38,543 nt of DNA, from positions 1 to 38,543 of the forward strand of contig CAJTQU010000020.1 in NCBI GenBank assembly GCA_910578665.1. The letters are read 5' to 3'. The notes below the pieces were generated by a model. It did no database searches. It worked only from the letters and a program-made list of their open reading frames with translations, and had not been told where the DNA came from. Made by a program: the position numbers and the translations under genes. Shown here piece after piece: positions 24,769 to 32,111 of this stretch (positions within the stretch are counted from its first letter, which is position 1; the number at the start of each line of letters is the position of its first letter). Origin of the DNA: an uncultured Muribaculaceae bacterium. Its GTDB lineage: Bacteria; Bacteroidota; Bacteroidia; Bacteroidales; Muribaculaceae.

Positions 24769-25938
24769 ATGACAATGAGAATAGGCCCCGGCCGGGGTAT
24801 GATATATTTGTTATTGCCATTGCTGTTTGCAGCAATAGCGCCCGTTATGCTCCATGCTGCTCCGGTATCGCTGAAAGCGCGTCTGGACTCGGCATATATT
24901 ATTATGGGGCATAAGACCAACTTGCATCTTGAGGTGGTTAAAGACCGCAAATCCAAAGGTCATTTTCCCATGTTTGAAGACCAGGACGGCCTTCCTTATG
25001 TCACTTTGAACGGGGATACCATCGAATTGTCAAAGAAGTTTACTTCGGATACCGTGGATCTTGGCTCGGGTCGCGCGCAAATAAATTACCATGTGCCGCT
25101 ACAGGCTTTCGATTCGGGTTTTTATTATCTCCCACCATTCAAATATATTGTCGGCTCCGATACAGCTGTGAGCAACCGTGTGGCTCTGAAAGTAGTGCCG
25201 GTAAACGCTACGGCTAAAGACGAGATAGCAGGTATGACCGATGTGGCCGAGCCAGAGGGGAAGTCAATATTTGACAAAGTTCCTGATTTTTTAGTGAACT
25301 ATTGGTGGGTGATTTTACTGGTGATTTTGATCTTGGCTGCCGGATATATTTTCTATAGAAAGTATATGAAGAACGGAGGATCGTTGAAACGTAAGCAGAA
25401 TGTGCTTCCTCCTTACGAGGAGGCCGTTAATGCTCTTAAAGCTCTTAAAACTAAGCAATTGTGGCAGAATGGAGATGAGGATGGTTATTTTACCGAACTT
25501 ACAGATATTTTGCGTAGGTATATAAGTCGTCGTTTTGGTGTTGCCGCTCCAGAAATGACATCCACGCAGTTCTTAGAGGAGGCCAGCCGTAATGAGAAAC
25601 TTATTCCATATAAGGATAGCCTTCGTGAATTGCTTTCTATAGCAGACTTTGTGAAATTTGCCAAGATGAGGTCTCTGCCTGATGAGAATGAGAAAGCTTT
25701 TGCCATATCTATGAAGTTTGTCGAGACTACCAAGCCGACTCCCGAGGAAGAACAGGCACTTAAGACTGATATACCGTCGGAATATTCCAGACCTACACAG
25801 ACAGGCCGTAAGATTAAGAAGCAGGCGCAGTCATCCGGACGTAAACGAGGTAGTCGAGGTGCGTCTGTGGGGAATAGAACTTCGGTACAATCCAGACGCG
25901 GTAAGACTGGCATAAAGAGAAAGGAGGCCGACAAATGA
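24769..25938 (+). CDS. Bat-operon membrane protein with periplasmic beta domain and helical cytoplasmic tail
   Basis: The 389-residue product has an N-terminal signal/hydrophobic segment (about 11-31), a periplasmic domain of about 145 residues with beta-sandwich character (SLKARLDSAYIIMGHK ... GFYYLPPFKYIVG), one membrane helix (about 179-197), and a cytoplasmic part. The cytoplasmic part is helical (YFTELTDILRRYISRRFG ... LLSIADFVKFAKM) and ends in a strongly basic, low-complexity tail. Layout and tail resemble BatD further downstream, so it may be a shortened BatD paralogue; function is unknown. The stop overlaps the batA start (ATGA), and an AAGGAGG sequence inside its last codons is the batA ribosome binding site. 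A second ATG at 24775 is an alternative start. Confidence 0.85.
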   Translation: MTMRIGPGRGMIYLLLPLLFAAIAPVMLHAAPVSLKARLDSAYIIMGHKTNLHLEVVKDRKSKGHFPMFEDQDGLPYVTLNGDTIELSKKFTSDTVDLGSGRAQINYHVPLQAFDSGFYYLPPFKYIVGSDTAVSNRVALKVVPVNATAKDEIAGMTDVAEPEGKSIFDKVPDFLVNYWWVILLVILILAAGYIFYRKYMKNGGSLKRKQNVLPPYEEAVNALKALKTKQLWQNGDEDGYFTELTDILRRYISRRFGVAAPEMTSTQFLEEASRNEKLIPYKDSLRELLSIADFVKFAKMRSLPDENEKAFAISMKFVETTKPTPEEEQALKTDIPSEYSRPTQTGRKIKKQAQSSGRKRGSRGASVGNRTSVQSRRGKTGIKRKEADK

Positions 25939-26915
25939 TGATGCTTAAGTATCCGTGGCTGATGTTGCTTTTTCTGCTTTATCTGCCGATTATATATTTT
26001 TATATCACACGTTTAAAGAGGGGAGACGCATATATCGGGGTTTCGACTGTGCAGGCTTTTGCCAGATATAAACGTCCGTGGAAAGTATGGCTGATGCATC
26101 TATGCTTTGTAATCAAGTTGTTTGCTATCGGTTGTATAATAGTGGCGCTATGCCGGCCGCAAACGCATGATTCTAAAGTTAATTCCGAAATTGACGGTAC
26201 GGATATTGTGATAGCGCTTGATGTCTCTGCCAGTATGGAAACTCCGGATCTGGTTCCCAATCGCTTTGATGCCGCGCGTAAGCTTGCGTCACAATTTGTC
26301 GAAAAACGAGACCATGATAATATCGGGCTTGTCGCATTTGCAGGCGAGAGCCTGACATATATGCCTCTGACAACAGACCGGGCCACAGTAATGAATGCCA
26401 TATCGCATCTTATGATGGGCACACTTGGTGACGGTACTGCGATAGGAGACGGTCTGGTGAGCGCTGTTAACAGGGTGCTGGGTGGCAACGCGGTCTCTAA
26501 GAGCGTGATACTTCTTACCGATGGTTCCAATAATGCCGGTGAGATAGATCCTCTGACAGCGGCGCAGATAGCCAAGCAGAAAGGGGTGCGTGTGTATACC
26601 ATAGGCATAGGTCGTGACAACGTGATGAACATGTCTACTATGTTTGGCAATATCAATACATCGGTGCCTGTAGAGATAGATGAAGAAAGTCTTACGGAGA
26701 TAGCCGCTATTACCGGCGGTAAGTTTTTCAGAGCGACAGACAACCAGGCTCTTCAAAATGTATTTGCTGAGATTGACAAACTTGAAAAATCAAGGATTAA
26801 CGTAGACAGTTATTCGCGTACCGAGGATAATTTTATGCCATGGATTGGTGCGGCCCTGCTATTGCTGCTGGTGTATATGTCGCTACGCTATACTCTATTA
26901 CGCCGGCTTCCCTAA
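25935..26915 (+). CDS. batA: BatA, membrane-anchored von Willebrand A protein
   Basis: The product has 326 residues with membrane segments near the N-terminus (about 7-24 and 53-72) and the C-terminus (about 303-322); the VWA domain lies between. The MIDAS is complete: DVSAS (96-100), the Thr in GDGTAIGDG (Thr168), and the Asp in LLTDGSNN (Asp196), so it can probably bind a metal ion. Bat (Bacteroides aerotolerance) proteins were linked to oxygen tolerance in Bacteroides fragilis; the mechanism is unsettled. Three consecutive ATG codons (25935, 25938, 25941) are possible starts. A strong Shine-Dalgarno AAGGAGG sits 7 nt before the first. Confidence 0.92.
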   Translation: MMMLKYPWLMLLFLLYLPIIYFYITRLKRGDAYIGVSTVQAFARYKRPWKVWLMHLCFVIKLFAIGCIIVALCRPQTHDSKVNSEIDGTDIVIALDVSASMETPDLVPNRFDAARKLASQFVEKRDHDNIGLVAFAGESLTYMPLTTDRATVMNAISHLMMGTLGDGTAIGDGLVSAVNRVLGGNAVSKSVILLTDGSNNAGEIDPLTAAQIAKQKGVRVYTIGIGRDNVMNMSTMFGNINTSVPVEIDEESLTEIAAITGGKFFRATDNQALQNVFAEIDKLEKSRINVDSYSRTEDNFMPWIGAALLLLLVYMSLRYTLLRRLP

Positions 26916-26945
26916 AATATTGTTTTAAAATTGTCTTATCAGATT

Positions 26946-27989
26946 ATGCTGAGTTTCGCATATCCTATATATTTATTGCTCTTATTGCTTGTCCCTTTGC
27001 TGGCCGCTTTGTATTGGTACTCGCGCCGTAGTGCCAGGTCACGCCTGGCTCGTTTCGGACGCATAGAGGTATTGAGGCCGCTGATGCCGGATGTGTCGCC
27101 GTATAAGCCGGCGATAAGGGTTACATTGCGCCTTATAGCCCTTGCCGCTCTTGTACTGGCTTTTGCCCGTCCATGGGGCGGTCTTACTGAGCAGACGGCA
27201 AACAAGGAGGGTATCGAGGTTGTAGCCGTGGTAGATGCCAGTAACTCTATGCTTGCATCGTCCACAGATGACATAGATGGCCCTACCCGTATGACCGCGG
27301 CCAAGTTATTACTTGAGCGCATGATTGACGGCATGTCTAATGACAGGATCGGTTTAGTCACATTTGCAGAACAGGCGTATAGTCTGATACCGGTATCGTC
27401 TGATTTTGCTTCTGCAAAATCGTTTTTAGGAACTATTGATCCTAACCAGATGACAGCGCAGGGTACAAATATAGCCGATGCACTGGCAGTTGCCGTGGCT
27501 TCGTTTACTCCAGGCAATGATGTGGGTAAGGCCATAGTGCTTTTTACCGATGTGGAGGATCTGGATGACGAGAATGCCGTGATGGGCGCGGTTAAAGAGG
27601 CGAGAAAACAAGATATACAGATTAATGTTGTCGGTGTCGGTACAGCAGAGGGTTCTGTGATTAATACCCCCCAGGGGCTTTTTACAGATGATGAAGGCAA
27701 CGTGGTCAATACACGCCTTAATGAGGCATTAGGTAAGCAGATAGCCAAGAGTGGCGGAGGTGTATATGTAAATGCTTCCAGCCTCAATGCGTTGCTGTCG
27801 CTGCAAAAGCAGTTGAAAGAGGTGAAACGTACTTCGCTGGCGAGTAGCCATCTGGTGCTTCATGATGAATTATTCATGTATTTTGCCGCCATAGCATTGT
27901 TATGTCTCGTAATAGATTGTTTCATGGTGAACCGCAAGAATATGCTTTTGCGCAAAATCACTTTTTTCAAGAAGGAGGACAAGAAATGA
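26946..27989 (+). CDS. batB: BatB, membrane-anchored von Willebrand A protein
   Basis: The product has 347 residues from ATG 26946. Topology matches BatA: N-terminal membrane helices (about 6-23 and 59-76), a VWA domain, and a C-terminal membrane helix (about 309-330). The MIDAS reads VVDASNS (97-101), the Thr in AQGTNIADAL, and the Asp in LFTDVEDLDD. It is a paralogue of BatA and probably forms part of the same complex. A TTG at 26931 could extend the protein by five residues, but the ATG directly before the hydrophobic start is more likely. The last codons contain AAGGAGG and the stop overlaps the batC ATG (ATGA). Confidence 0.92.
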   Translation: MLSFAYPIYLLLLLLVPLLAALYWYSRRSARSRLARFGRIEVLRPLMPDVSPYKPAIRVTLRLIALAALVLAFARPWGGLTEQTANKEGIEVVAVVDASNSMLASSTDDIDGPTRMTAAKLLLERMIDGMSNDRIGLVTFAEQAYSLIPVSSDFASAKSFLGTIDPNQMTAQGTNIADALAVAVASFTPGNDVGKAIVLFTDVEDLDDENAVMGAVKEARKQDIQINVVGVGTAEGSVINTPQGLFTDDEGNVVNTRLNEALGKQIAKSGGGVYVNASSLNALLSLQKQLKEVKRTSLASSHLVLHDELFMYFAAIALLCLVIDCFMVNRKNMLLRKITFFKKEDKK

Positions 27990-28789
27990 GATACGGATAT
28001 ATCTTAAGATTGGCTTTGTGTGCCGCGCTTATGACTTTGTCTCTGTCTGCCGTTTCTGCGGAACAATCTACACGTGAGGAGCGGAAAGCAATCGAAGCCG
28101 GTAACAAGGCTTATAGGAATAAGGATTATGCCCAGGCACTTGAGTATTATTCGCTGGCTATAGATGCGAATCCAAACAGTCTTGTGGCGTTATTTAACCA
28201 GGCTCTTGCCACTGTCCAGACTGGTAATGCGTTGCCCGGCGAGCAGCAAAATAAGAAAGACGAGATGATGGCAAAAGCCACTGATGCTTTTGCCAATGTG
28301 GCCAAACACGGGGCTGACAATCCCTCTTTGGCGTCTAGAGCTAGTTATAACATGGGTAATATAGCATTTAATAAGAAAGATTACCAGGGTGCCATAGATT
28401 CATATAAGCAGGCTCTCAGGCTTAATCCCAGTGATGCGGATGCGCGTAGGAATCTGAGAATAGCGCAGCTGCGTCAGGAAAAGAACAAGGATAACAAGAA
28501 CGAGAACAATAAAGATAAAAATAAGGATAAAAACCAGCAGCAAAACAAGCAAGACCAGGATAAAAAGGAAAATAAAGATAATAATAAGGACCAGAATAAT
28601 AACAACCAAAATAACAAGCCCAAACCTAAACCCCAGAAGCCGGAGGGCATAAGCCAGCAGGCTGCTGACAGAATATTGAAACGTAGCGCTGATAAAGAGA
28701 AAGAAACGCGCAAGCGGTCAGTATATGGTCGCCAGCAGGGGCAGGGCAATGATCCGTTCTCGGCACCCAAGCGAGGTAAACGCTGGTGA
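27986..28789 (+). CDS. batC: BatC, TPR protein with charged low-complexity region
   Basis: The product has 267 residues from ATG 27986. A signal peptide (about 1-25, ending VSAEQ) is followed by TPR repeats: about 36-68 (GNKAYRNKDYAQALEYYSLAI) and about 118-151 (YNMGNIAFNKKDYQGAIDSY). Residues about 165-219 are almost only K, N, D, Q and E with a KPKPKP end. The C-terminal part (SQQAADRILKRSADKEKETRKR) is typical of BatC. It is expected in the periplasm as a scaffold for the Bat complex. The start is set by AAGGAGG at 27972-27978 and by the signal peptide; the open frame extends 28 codons further upstream but overlaps batB. A 48-nt gap separates it from batD. Confidence 0.92.
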   Translation: MRYGYILRLALCAALMTLSLSAVSAEQSTREERKAIEAGNKAYRNKDYAQALEYYSLAIDANPNSLVALFNQALATVQTGNALPGEQQNKKDEMMAKATDAFANVAKHGADNPSLASRASYNMGNIAFNKKDYQGAIDSYKQALRLNPSDADARRNLRIAQLRQEKNKDNKNENNKDKNKDKNQQQNKQDQDKKENKDNNKDQNNNNQNNKPKPKPQKPEGISQQAADRILKRSADKEKETRKRSVYGRQQGQGNDPFSAPKRGKRW

Positions 28790-28837
28790 TTATTATAGCA
28801 TCATGTAGATGTTGCTTACTCAATAAATTTGAATAAG

Positions 28838-30631
28838 ATGATGAATAGGATATTGATGGTATTTTCCATCTTTTTGTCTGTATTTGTGGTGCAGGCTCAA
28901 CAAAGTGTGCGCCTGTCAGTCTCGCCGGCAGGAATGACTCCCGGAGTAGGGGATACATTTCACATTATAATTGATATCCAAAACGTATCTGGGCAGCCTT
29001 CCGAACCAGCTTCTGTGCCTGGTTGTAAGGTCTTGTTTATGCGGCAGCGCAAAGTTTCTACGATTTCGAGGGTGGTAAACGGAGTCTCTTCGACCATTAC
29101 AGAAGTCTCATATGCACTTACACTTAGAGCTGAGAAAGCTGGAAGTTTCACATTCGGACCGATTAGTGTGGGTGGAGTTCGCTCAAATATCCTACATTAT
29201 AAGATAAGTGATGTTTCGTCTTCTCAAAGCAGCTCTAACCAGCAGTCGGCAGCGCAGGGTTCAAATGGTCCTGTACTGACGAATCCGGGTGGTAGCGATT
29301 TGTTTTTAAAGGCTACGGTGTCAGATTCGTCACCTTACGAGCAACAAGGTGTTGTTTATACAGTAAAGCTTTATACTACATATTCCAGCATCTTTGACTG
29401 GATATCTACTACGGCTCCGTCGTTTGGTAATTGCACATATGAGTCCTCAGACGATGTGTCTCATTCTCTCACCCGGGAGACATATAACGGTAAATCGTAT
29501 TATACGGCTGTTATAGCGCGTTATATCATATATCCGACACAGGCAGGTGTGGCTAAGATAAAAGGGAATAGTTATACCGGCAGTGTGGGCCGGACTATGG
29601 AATATTCAGATCCTTACTTCGGATTTATGAGCAAGATGGTGCCCACGCAGGTAGATGCAAAGCCAAATGATATTGAACTTAGCGTGCGGCCTCTGCCGGG
29701 TTCGGATAAATACGAAGATATTAACGGAGTGGGCCAGTTCAAGGTAGGGGCCGAGCTCGTAAGTAAGAATTTTAAAACACACCAGGCCGCCGTGGTTAGA
29801 TATACGGTGAGCGGTACGGGTAATATGAGTTTTGTCTCTTTGCCCGATTTGTCAGAGAAATTTCCCTCAGAGCTTAAATTTTTGAAAAGCGAGGACAGTG
29901 TTAAAAAGCAGGTGGGAGCTTCATCTGTGTCCGGCTCAATCACGTTTGACTGCACATTTATTCCTCAAAAAGAGGGTGATTTTGAAATTCCTGCGCTTAA
30001 ATTTAATTTCTTTGATCCGGAGAAAGGGACATGGTATACTGTCACTACGCAATCTTTTCATATTAAAGTTGGCGAGGGGGCGTCTACGCATTCTGCAGAT
30101 GCTTCATTGAAATTTATAGATAAGCTGCAACCGGTTGGTAAATTAGATAAGACACATAAGTTAATCATATCAAAACTGTCTTATTGGTTATGGTTTATAA
30201 TACCGGTTGTGCTACTTGTGGCAGTGTTGTTTATATACCATAAGCGCCTGTCATTATTATCAGATACTGAATTATTAAGGTTGAAGCAGGCCAATAGTCT
30301 TGCGAAGAAGCGTTTGCGTGCGGCGTATCTATGCATGAAACGTAAGGATACCGCTCATTTTTATGATGAGATGCTACATTCATTGTGGGGTTATCTCAGT
30401 GATAAACTTGGTATACCCACTTCTGATCTCACACGTGATAATGTAAGTATGGAATTACAGTCGGCCGGAGTTTCAGCAACTGTTATTAATGATACGATAG
30501 CTTTGATTGACGAGTGTGAATTTGCAAAATATGCTTCTGCGTCGGGTTCCGATATGGACAAAATATATAGCAGTGGTTGTCATGTTATTAATGCTTTGGA
30601 AAGTGAAATCGGAAAGAATCATAGCAAATAA
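28838..30631 (+). CDS. batD: BatD, large periplasmic protein with one membrane helix
   Basis: The product has 597 residues from ATG 28838; ATG 28841 is also possible, and a TTG lies at 28829. A signal peptide (ending VVQAQQ, about residue 21) leads into a periplasmic part of about 420 residues with several beta-sandwich modules (for example VRLSVSPAGMTPGVGDTFHI and FKVGAELVSKNFKTHQA). One membrane helix (about 449-467) follows, then a cytoplasmic helical tail (LHSLWGYLSDKLGIP ... ECEFAKYASA). That tail resembles the tail of the unnamed protein encoded at 24769-25938. BatD is thought to be a core part of the Bat envelope complex. It is followed after 2 nt by batE. Confidence 0.92.
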   Translation: MMNRILMVFSIFLSVFVVQAQQSVRLSVSPAGMTPGVGDTFHIIIDIQNVSGQPSEPASVPGCKVLFMRQRKVSTISRVVNGVSSTITEVSYALTLRAEKAGSFTFGPISVGGVRSNILHYKISDVSSSQSSSNQQSAAQGSNGPVLTNPGGSDLFLKATVSDSSPYEQQGVVYTVKLYTTYSSIFDWISTTAPSFGNCTYESSDDVSHSLTRETYNGKSYYTAVIARYIIYPTQAGVAKIKGNSYTGSVGRTMEYSDPYFGFMSKMVPTQVDAKPNDIELSVRPLPGSDKYEDINGVGQFKVGAELVSKNFKTHQAAVVRYTVSGTGNMSFVSLPDLSEKFPSELKFLKSEDSVKKQVGASSVSGSITFDCTFIPQKEGDFEIPALKFNFFDPEKGTWYTVTTQSFHIKVGEGASTHSADASLKFIDKLQPVGKLDKTHKLIISKLSYWLWFIIPVVLLVAVLFIYHKRLSLLSDTELLRLKQANSLAKKRLRAAYLCMKRKDTAHFYDEMLHSLWGYLSDKLGIPTSDLTRDNVSMELQSAGVSATVINDTIALIDECEFAKYASASGSDMDKIYSSGCHVINALESEIGKNHSK

Positions 30632-30633
30632 TT

Positions 30634-31521
30634 ATGGGAAAATATAAATCATATATGCCAGGCCGGACCGGCAGAACTGTGTGCAAGTCTTCTTCCGGAT
30701 TGTCTTATAGCATGTTGAAGTGCCTGTTTTTGCTTTATTTATGCATATTTGCCTCATTATCGTTAAGCGCGGCAGAGAATGCAGATTCAGCATATGCCAA
30801 GGGAGATTATCTAAATGCGATATCTTTATGGCAGAGGCAGATTAAATCTGCAGGTGTCTCTTCGGAATTATTTTATAATTTGGGTAATGCATACTCTAAG
30901 GCCGGCAATCCGGGTGCCGCTGTATTAAATTACAAAAAATCACTTAAGCTTAACCCTAATAATTCGGATGCGAAAAATAATTTGAGATACACGGAAGCCC
31001 TCGTCCTTGTGGCCAACGAATCACAGGTAGGGGATAAGACGCTCGATCCTACGCCTGAACCGCTAACCTTTTTTAATGCTATTTCTCATGGCATCGCATC
31101 GTTAGGTAGTAATTTTTGGGCAATTTTGACGATAGTCTGCTTTCTGCTTATGATGTCGGCAGTAGTTATATATGTATTTGTCAAAAATGTCAGATTTAGG
31201 AAGATAGGCTTTTTTGGTGCTGGTATATTATTTCTGATGAGCGGAGCGATGTATGCATGCGCCTATGTATCCCGGAGCATACAGACTGCGCGGACAGAGG
31301 CGGTCGTTATGGATAACGATGTTGCGATATACGCATCCCCGTCTGTAAAGAGCAAGAAAGTGGCTGCGCCATTGAGCGCCGGTACTGTCGTAAGGCTTTT
31401 AGGTGTGCATAATGACAAAAATGCCGGAGAAGAGTGGTCAGAGATTTATCTGAATGCTGATTATGCCGGCTGGGTACCGTCATCGTCAATCGAAGCAGTC
31501 AGTGCGGACTGTATTAGATGA
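30634..31521 (+). CDS. batE: BatE, TPR protein with two membrane helices and SH3-like domain
   Basis: The product has 295 residues. A signal-like hydrophobic segment lies at about 28-46, followed by TPR repeats (ADSAYAKGDYLNAISLW; YNLGNAYSKAGNPGAAVLNYKKSL), two membrane helices (about 160-185 and 194-211), and a C-terminal bacterial SH3-like domain (VMDNDVAIYASPSVKSKKV ... GTVVRLLG ... YAGWVPSSSIE). The ATG at 30634, 2 nt after the batD stop, adds a 26-residue hydrophilic stretch before the signal; ATG 30712 (MLKCLFLLY) would give a normal signal peptide and may be the true start. It is the last Bat gene. Confidence 0.9.
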   Translation: MGKYKSYMPGRTGRTVCKSSSGLSYSMLKCLFLLYLCIFASLSLSAAENADSAYAKGDYLNAISLWQRQIKSAGVSSELFYNLGNAYSKAGNPGAAVLNYKKSLKLNPNNSDAKNNLRYTEALVLVANESQVGDKTLDPTPEPLTFFNAISHGIASLGSNFWAILTIVCFLLMMSAVVIYVFVKNVRFRKIGFFGAGILFLMSGAMYACAYVSRSIQTARTEAVVMDNDVAIYASPSVKSKKVAAPLSAGTVVRLLGVHNDKNAGEEWSEIYLNADYAGWVPSSSIEAVSADCIR

Positions 31522-31531
31522 TATGGCTGCA

Positions 31532-31699
31532 ATGAAGTGATAACCTGTAATTTACAATTACGATTAATCTTTTTATCTACTTAATTGTTAGATAGATAAC
31601 AGACTAAGTGATTTAAAATTATAATTTTTTATCCATAAATACTTGTGGATTTGAAAAAATTATTGTAAATTAGCAAATCGAATAATTAAATCACTTCAT
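31532..31699. repeat. Cluster of GAAGTGAT-type repeats and dyads before the small HTH gene
   Basis: ATGAAGTGAT occurs at 31532-31541, AAGTGATTTAA at 31606-31616, and the inverted copy TTAAATCACTTCAT at 31686-31699. The last two form an 11-bp inverted repeat around the candidate promoter. Other dyads are GTAATT-TAC-AATTAC (31547-31561) and TTATCTA/TAGATAA (31573-31579 with 31593-31599). The outer repeats could be operator sites, perhaps for the HTH protein itself; the inner dyads could end the Bat transcript. Confidence 0.5.
31642..31673 (+). promoter_or_regulatory. Candidate promoter of the small HTH gene
   Basis: CTTG (31642-31645) and TAAATTAG (31666-31673, one mismatch to TAnnTTTG) are 20 nt apart. 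The leader to ATG 31725 would be about 46 nt and contains the inverted repeat copy at 31686-31699. Confidence 0.45.
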
Positions 31700-31724
31700 T
31701 ATAAACCTCATAAAATTTACTATC

Positions 31725-31985
31725 ATGAGCAAGACAATTTCATTCAACGAGCTGCGCCGCATTAAAGACTCTTTGCCTGACGGAAGTACACACCGCATTG
31801 CTGACAAACTTAATGTAACGGTACAGACTGTACGTAATTATTTTGGAGGTGTTAATTATCAGTTCGGCAAAAATGCCGCCATGCATATTGAGCCGGGTCC
31901 CGACGGAGGCATCGTCGTGCTTGATGATACTACTATCTATGATATGGCTATAGCTATACTAGAGGAAGAGAATAATAAAGACTGA
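31725..31985 (+). CDS. Small conserved HTH-like DNA-binding protein
   Basis: The product has 86 residues. ISFNELRRIKDSLPDGSTHRIADKLNVTVQTVRNYFGG looks like a helix-turn-helix: THRIADKLNV is the first helix pair and TVQTVRNYF the recognition helix. The C-terminal half (AMHIEPGPDGGIVVLDDTTIYDMAIAILEE) is acidic and may mediate dimerisation. I recall similar small proteins in many Bacteroidales, usually annotated as hypothetical or DNA-binding. No target is known to me. The repeated GAAGTGAT motifs just upstream suggest autoregulation. The gene appears monocistronic: it has its own promoter region and a nested hairpin follows 2 nt after the stop. Confidence 0.75.
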   Translation: MSKTISFNELRRIKDSLPDGSTHRIADKLNVTVQTVRNYFGGVNYQFGKNAAMHIEPGPDGGIVVLDDTTIYDMAIAILEEENNKD

Positions 31986-31987
31986 TT

Positions 31988-32065
31988 GTCAATTCTAATT
32001 GACTGAGCATCGTATTATGGCAAGGTACAGAATATTCCGTATCTTGCCTGTGCGTTTGAATTGAC
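31988..32065 (+). terminator. Nested stem structure after the small HTH gene
   Basis: The outer pair is GTCAATTC (31988-31995) with GAATTGAC (32058-32065). The inner pair is GGCAAGGTAC (32019-32028) with GTATCTTGCC (32039-32048), 10 bp with one G-U pair and a 10-nt loop. No clear T-run follows. It probably acts as a terminator or 3' stabiliser of the HTH transcript, or as leader structure for the universal stress gene. Confidence 0.5.
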
Positions 32066-32111
32066 TTGTGATAGTTTGAGTGGTCATTATTAATGATGAA
32101 GTGGGTAAATT

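Noticed and set aside
28400..28770. Minus-strand ORFs with poly-Leu/Ile/Val or Leu/Phe/Ser-rich sequence resembling membrane proteins
   Set aside because: They are the reverse reading of the A-rich low-complexity tract in batC; the hydrophobicity is an artefact.
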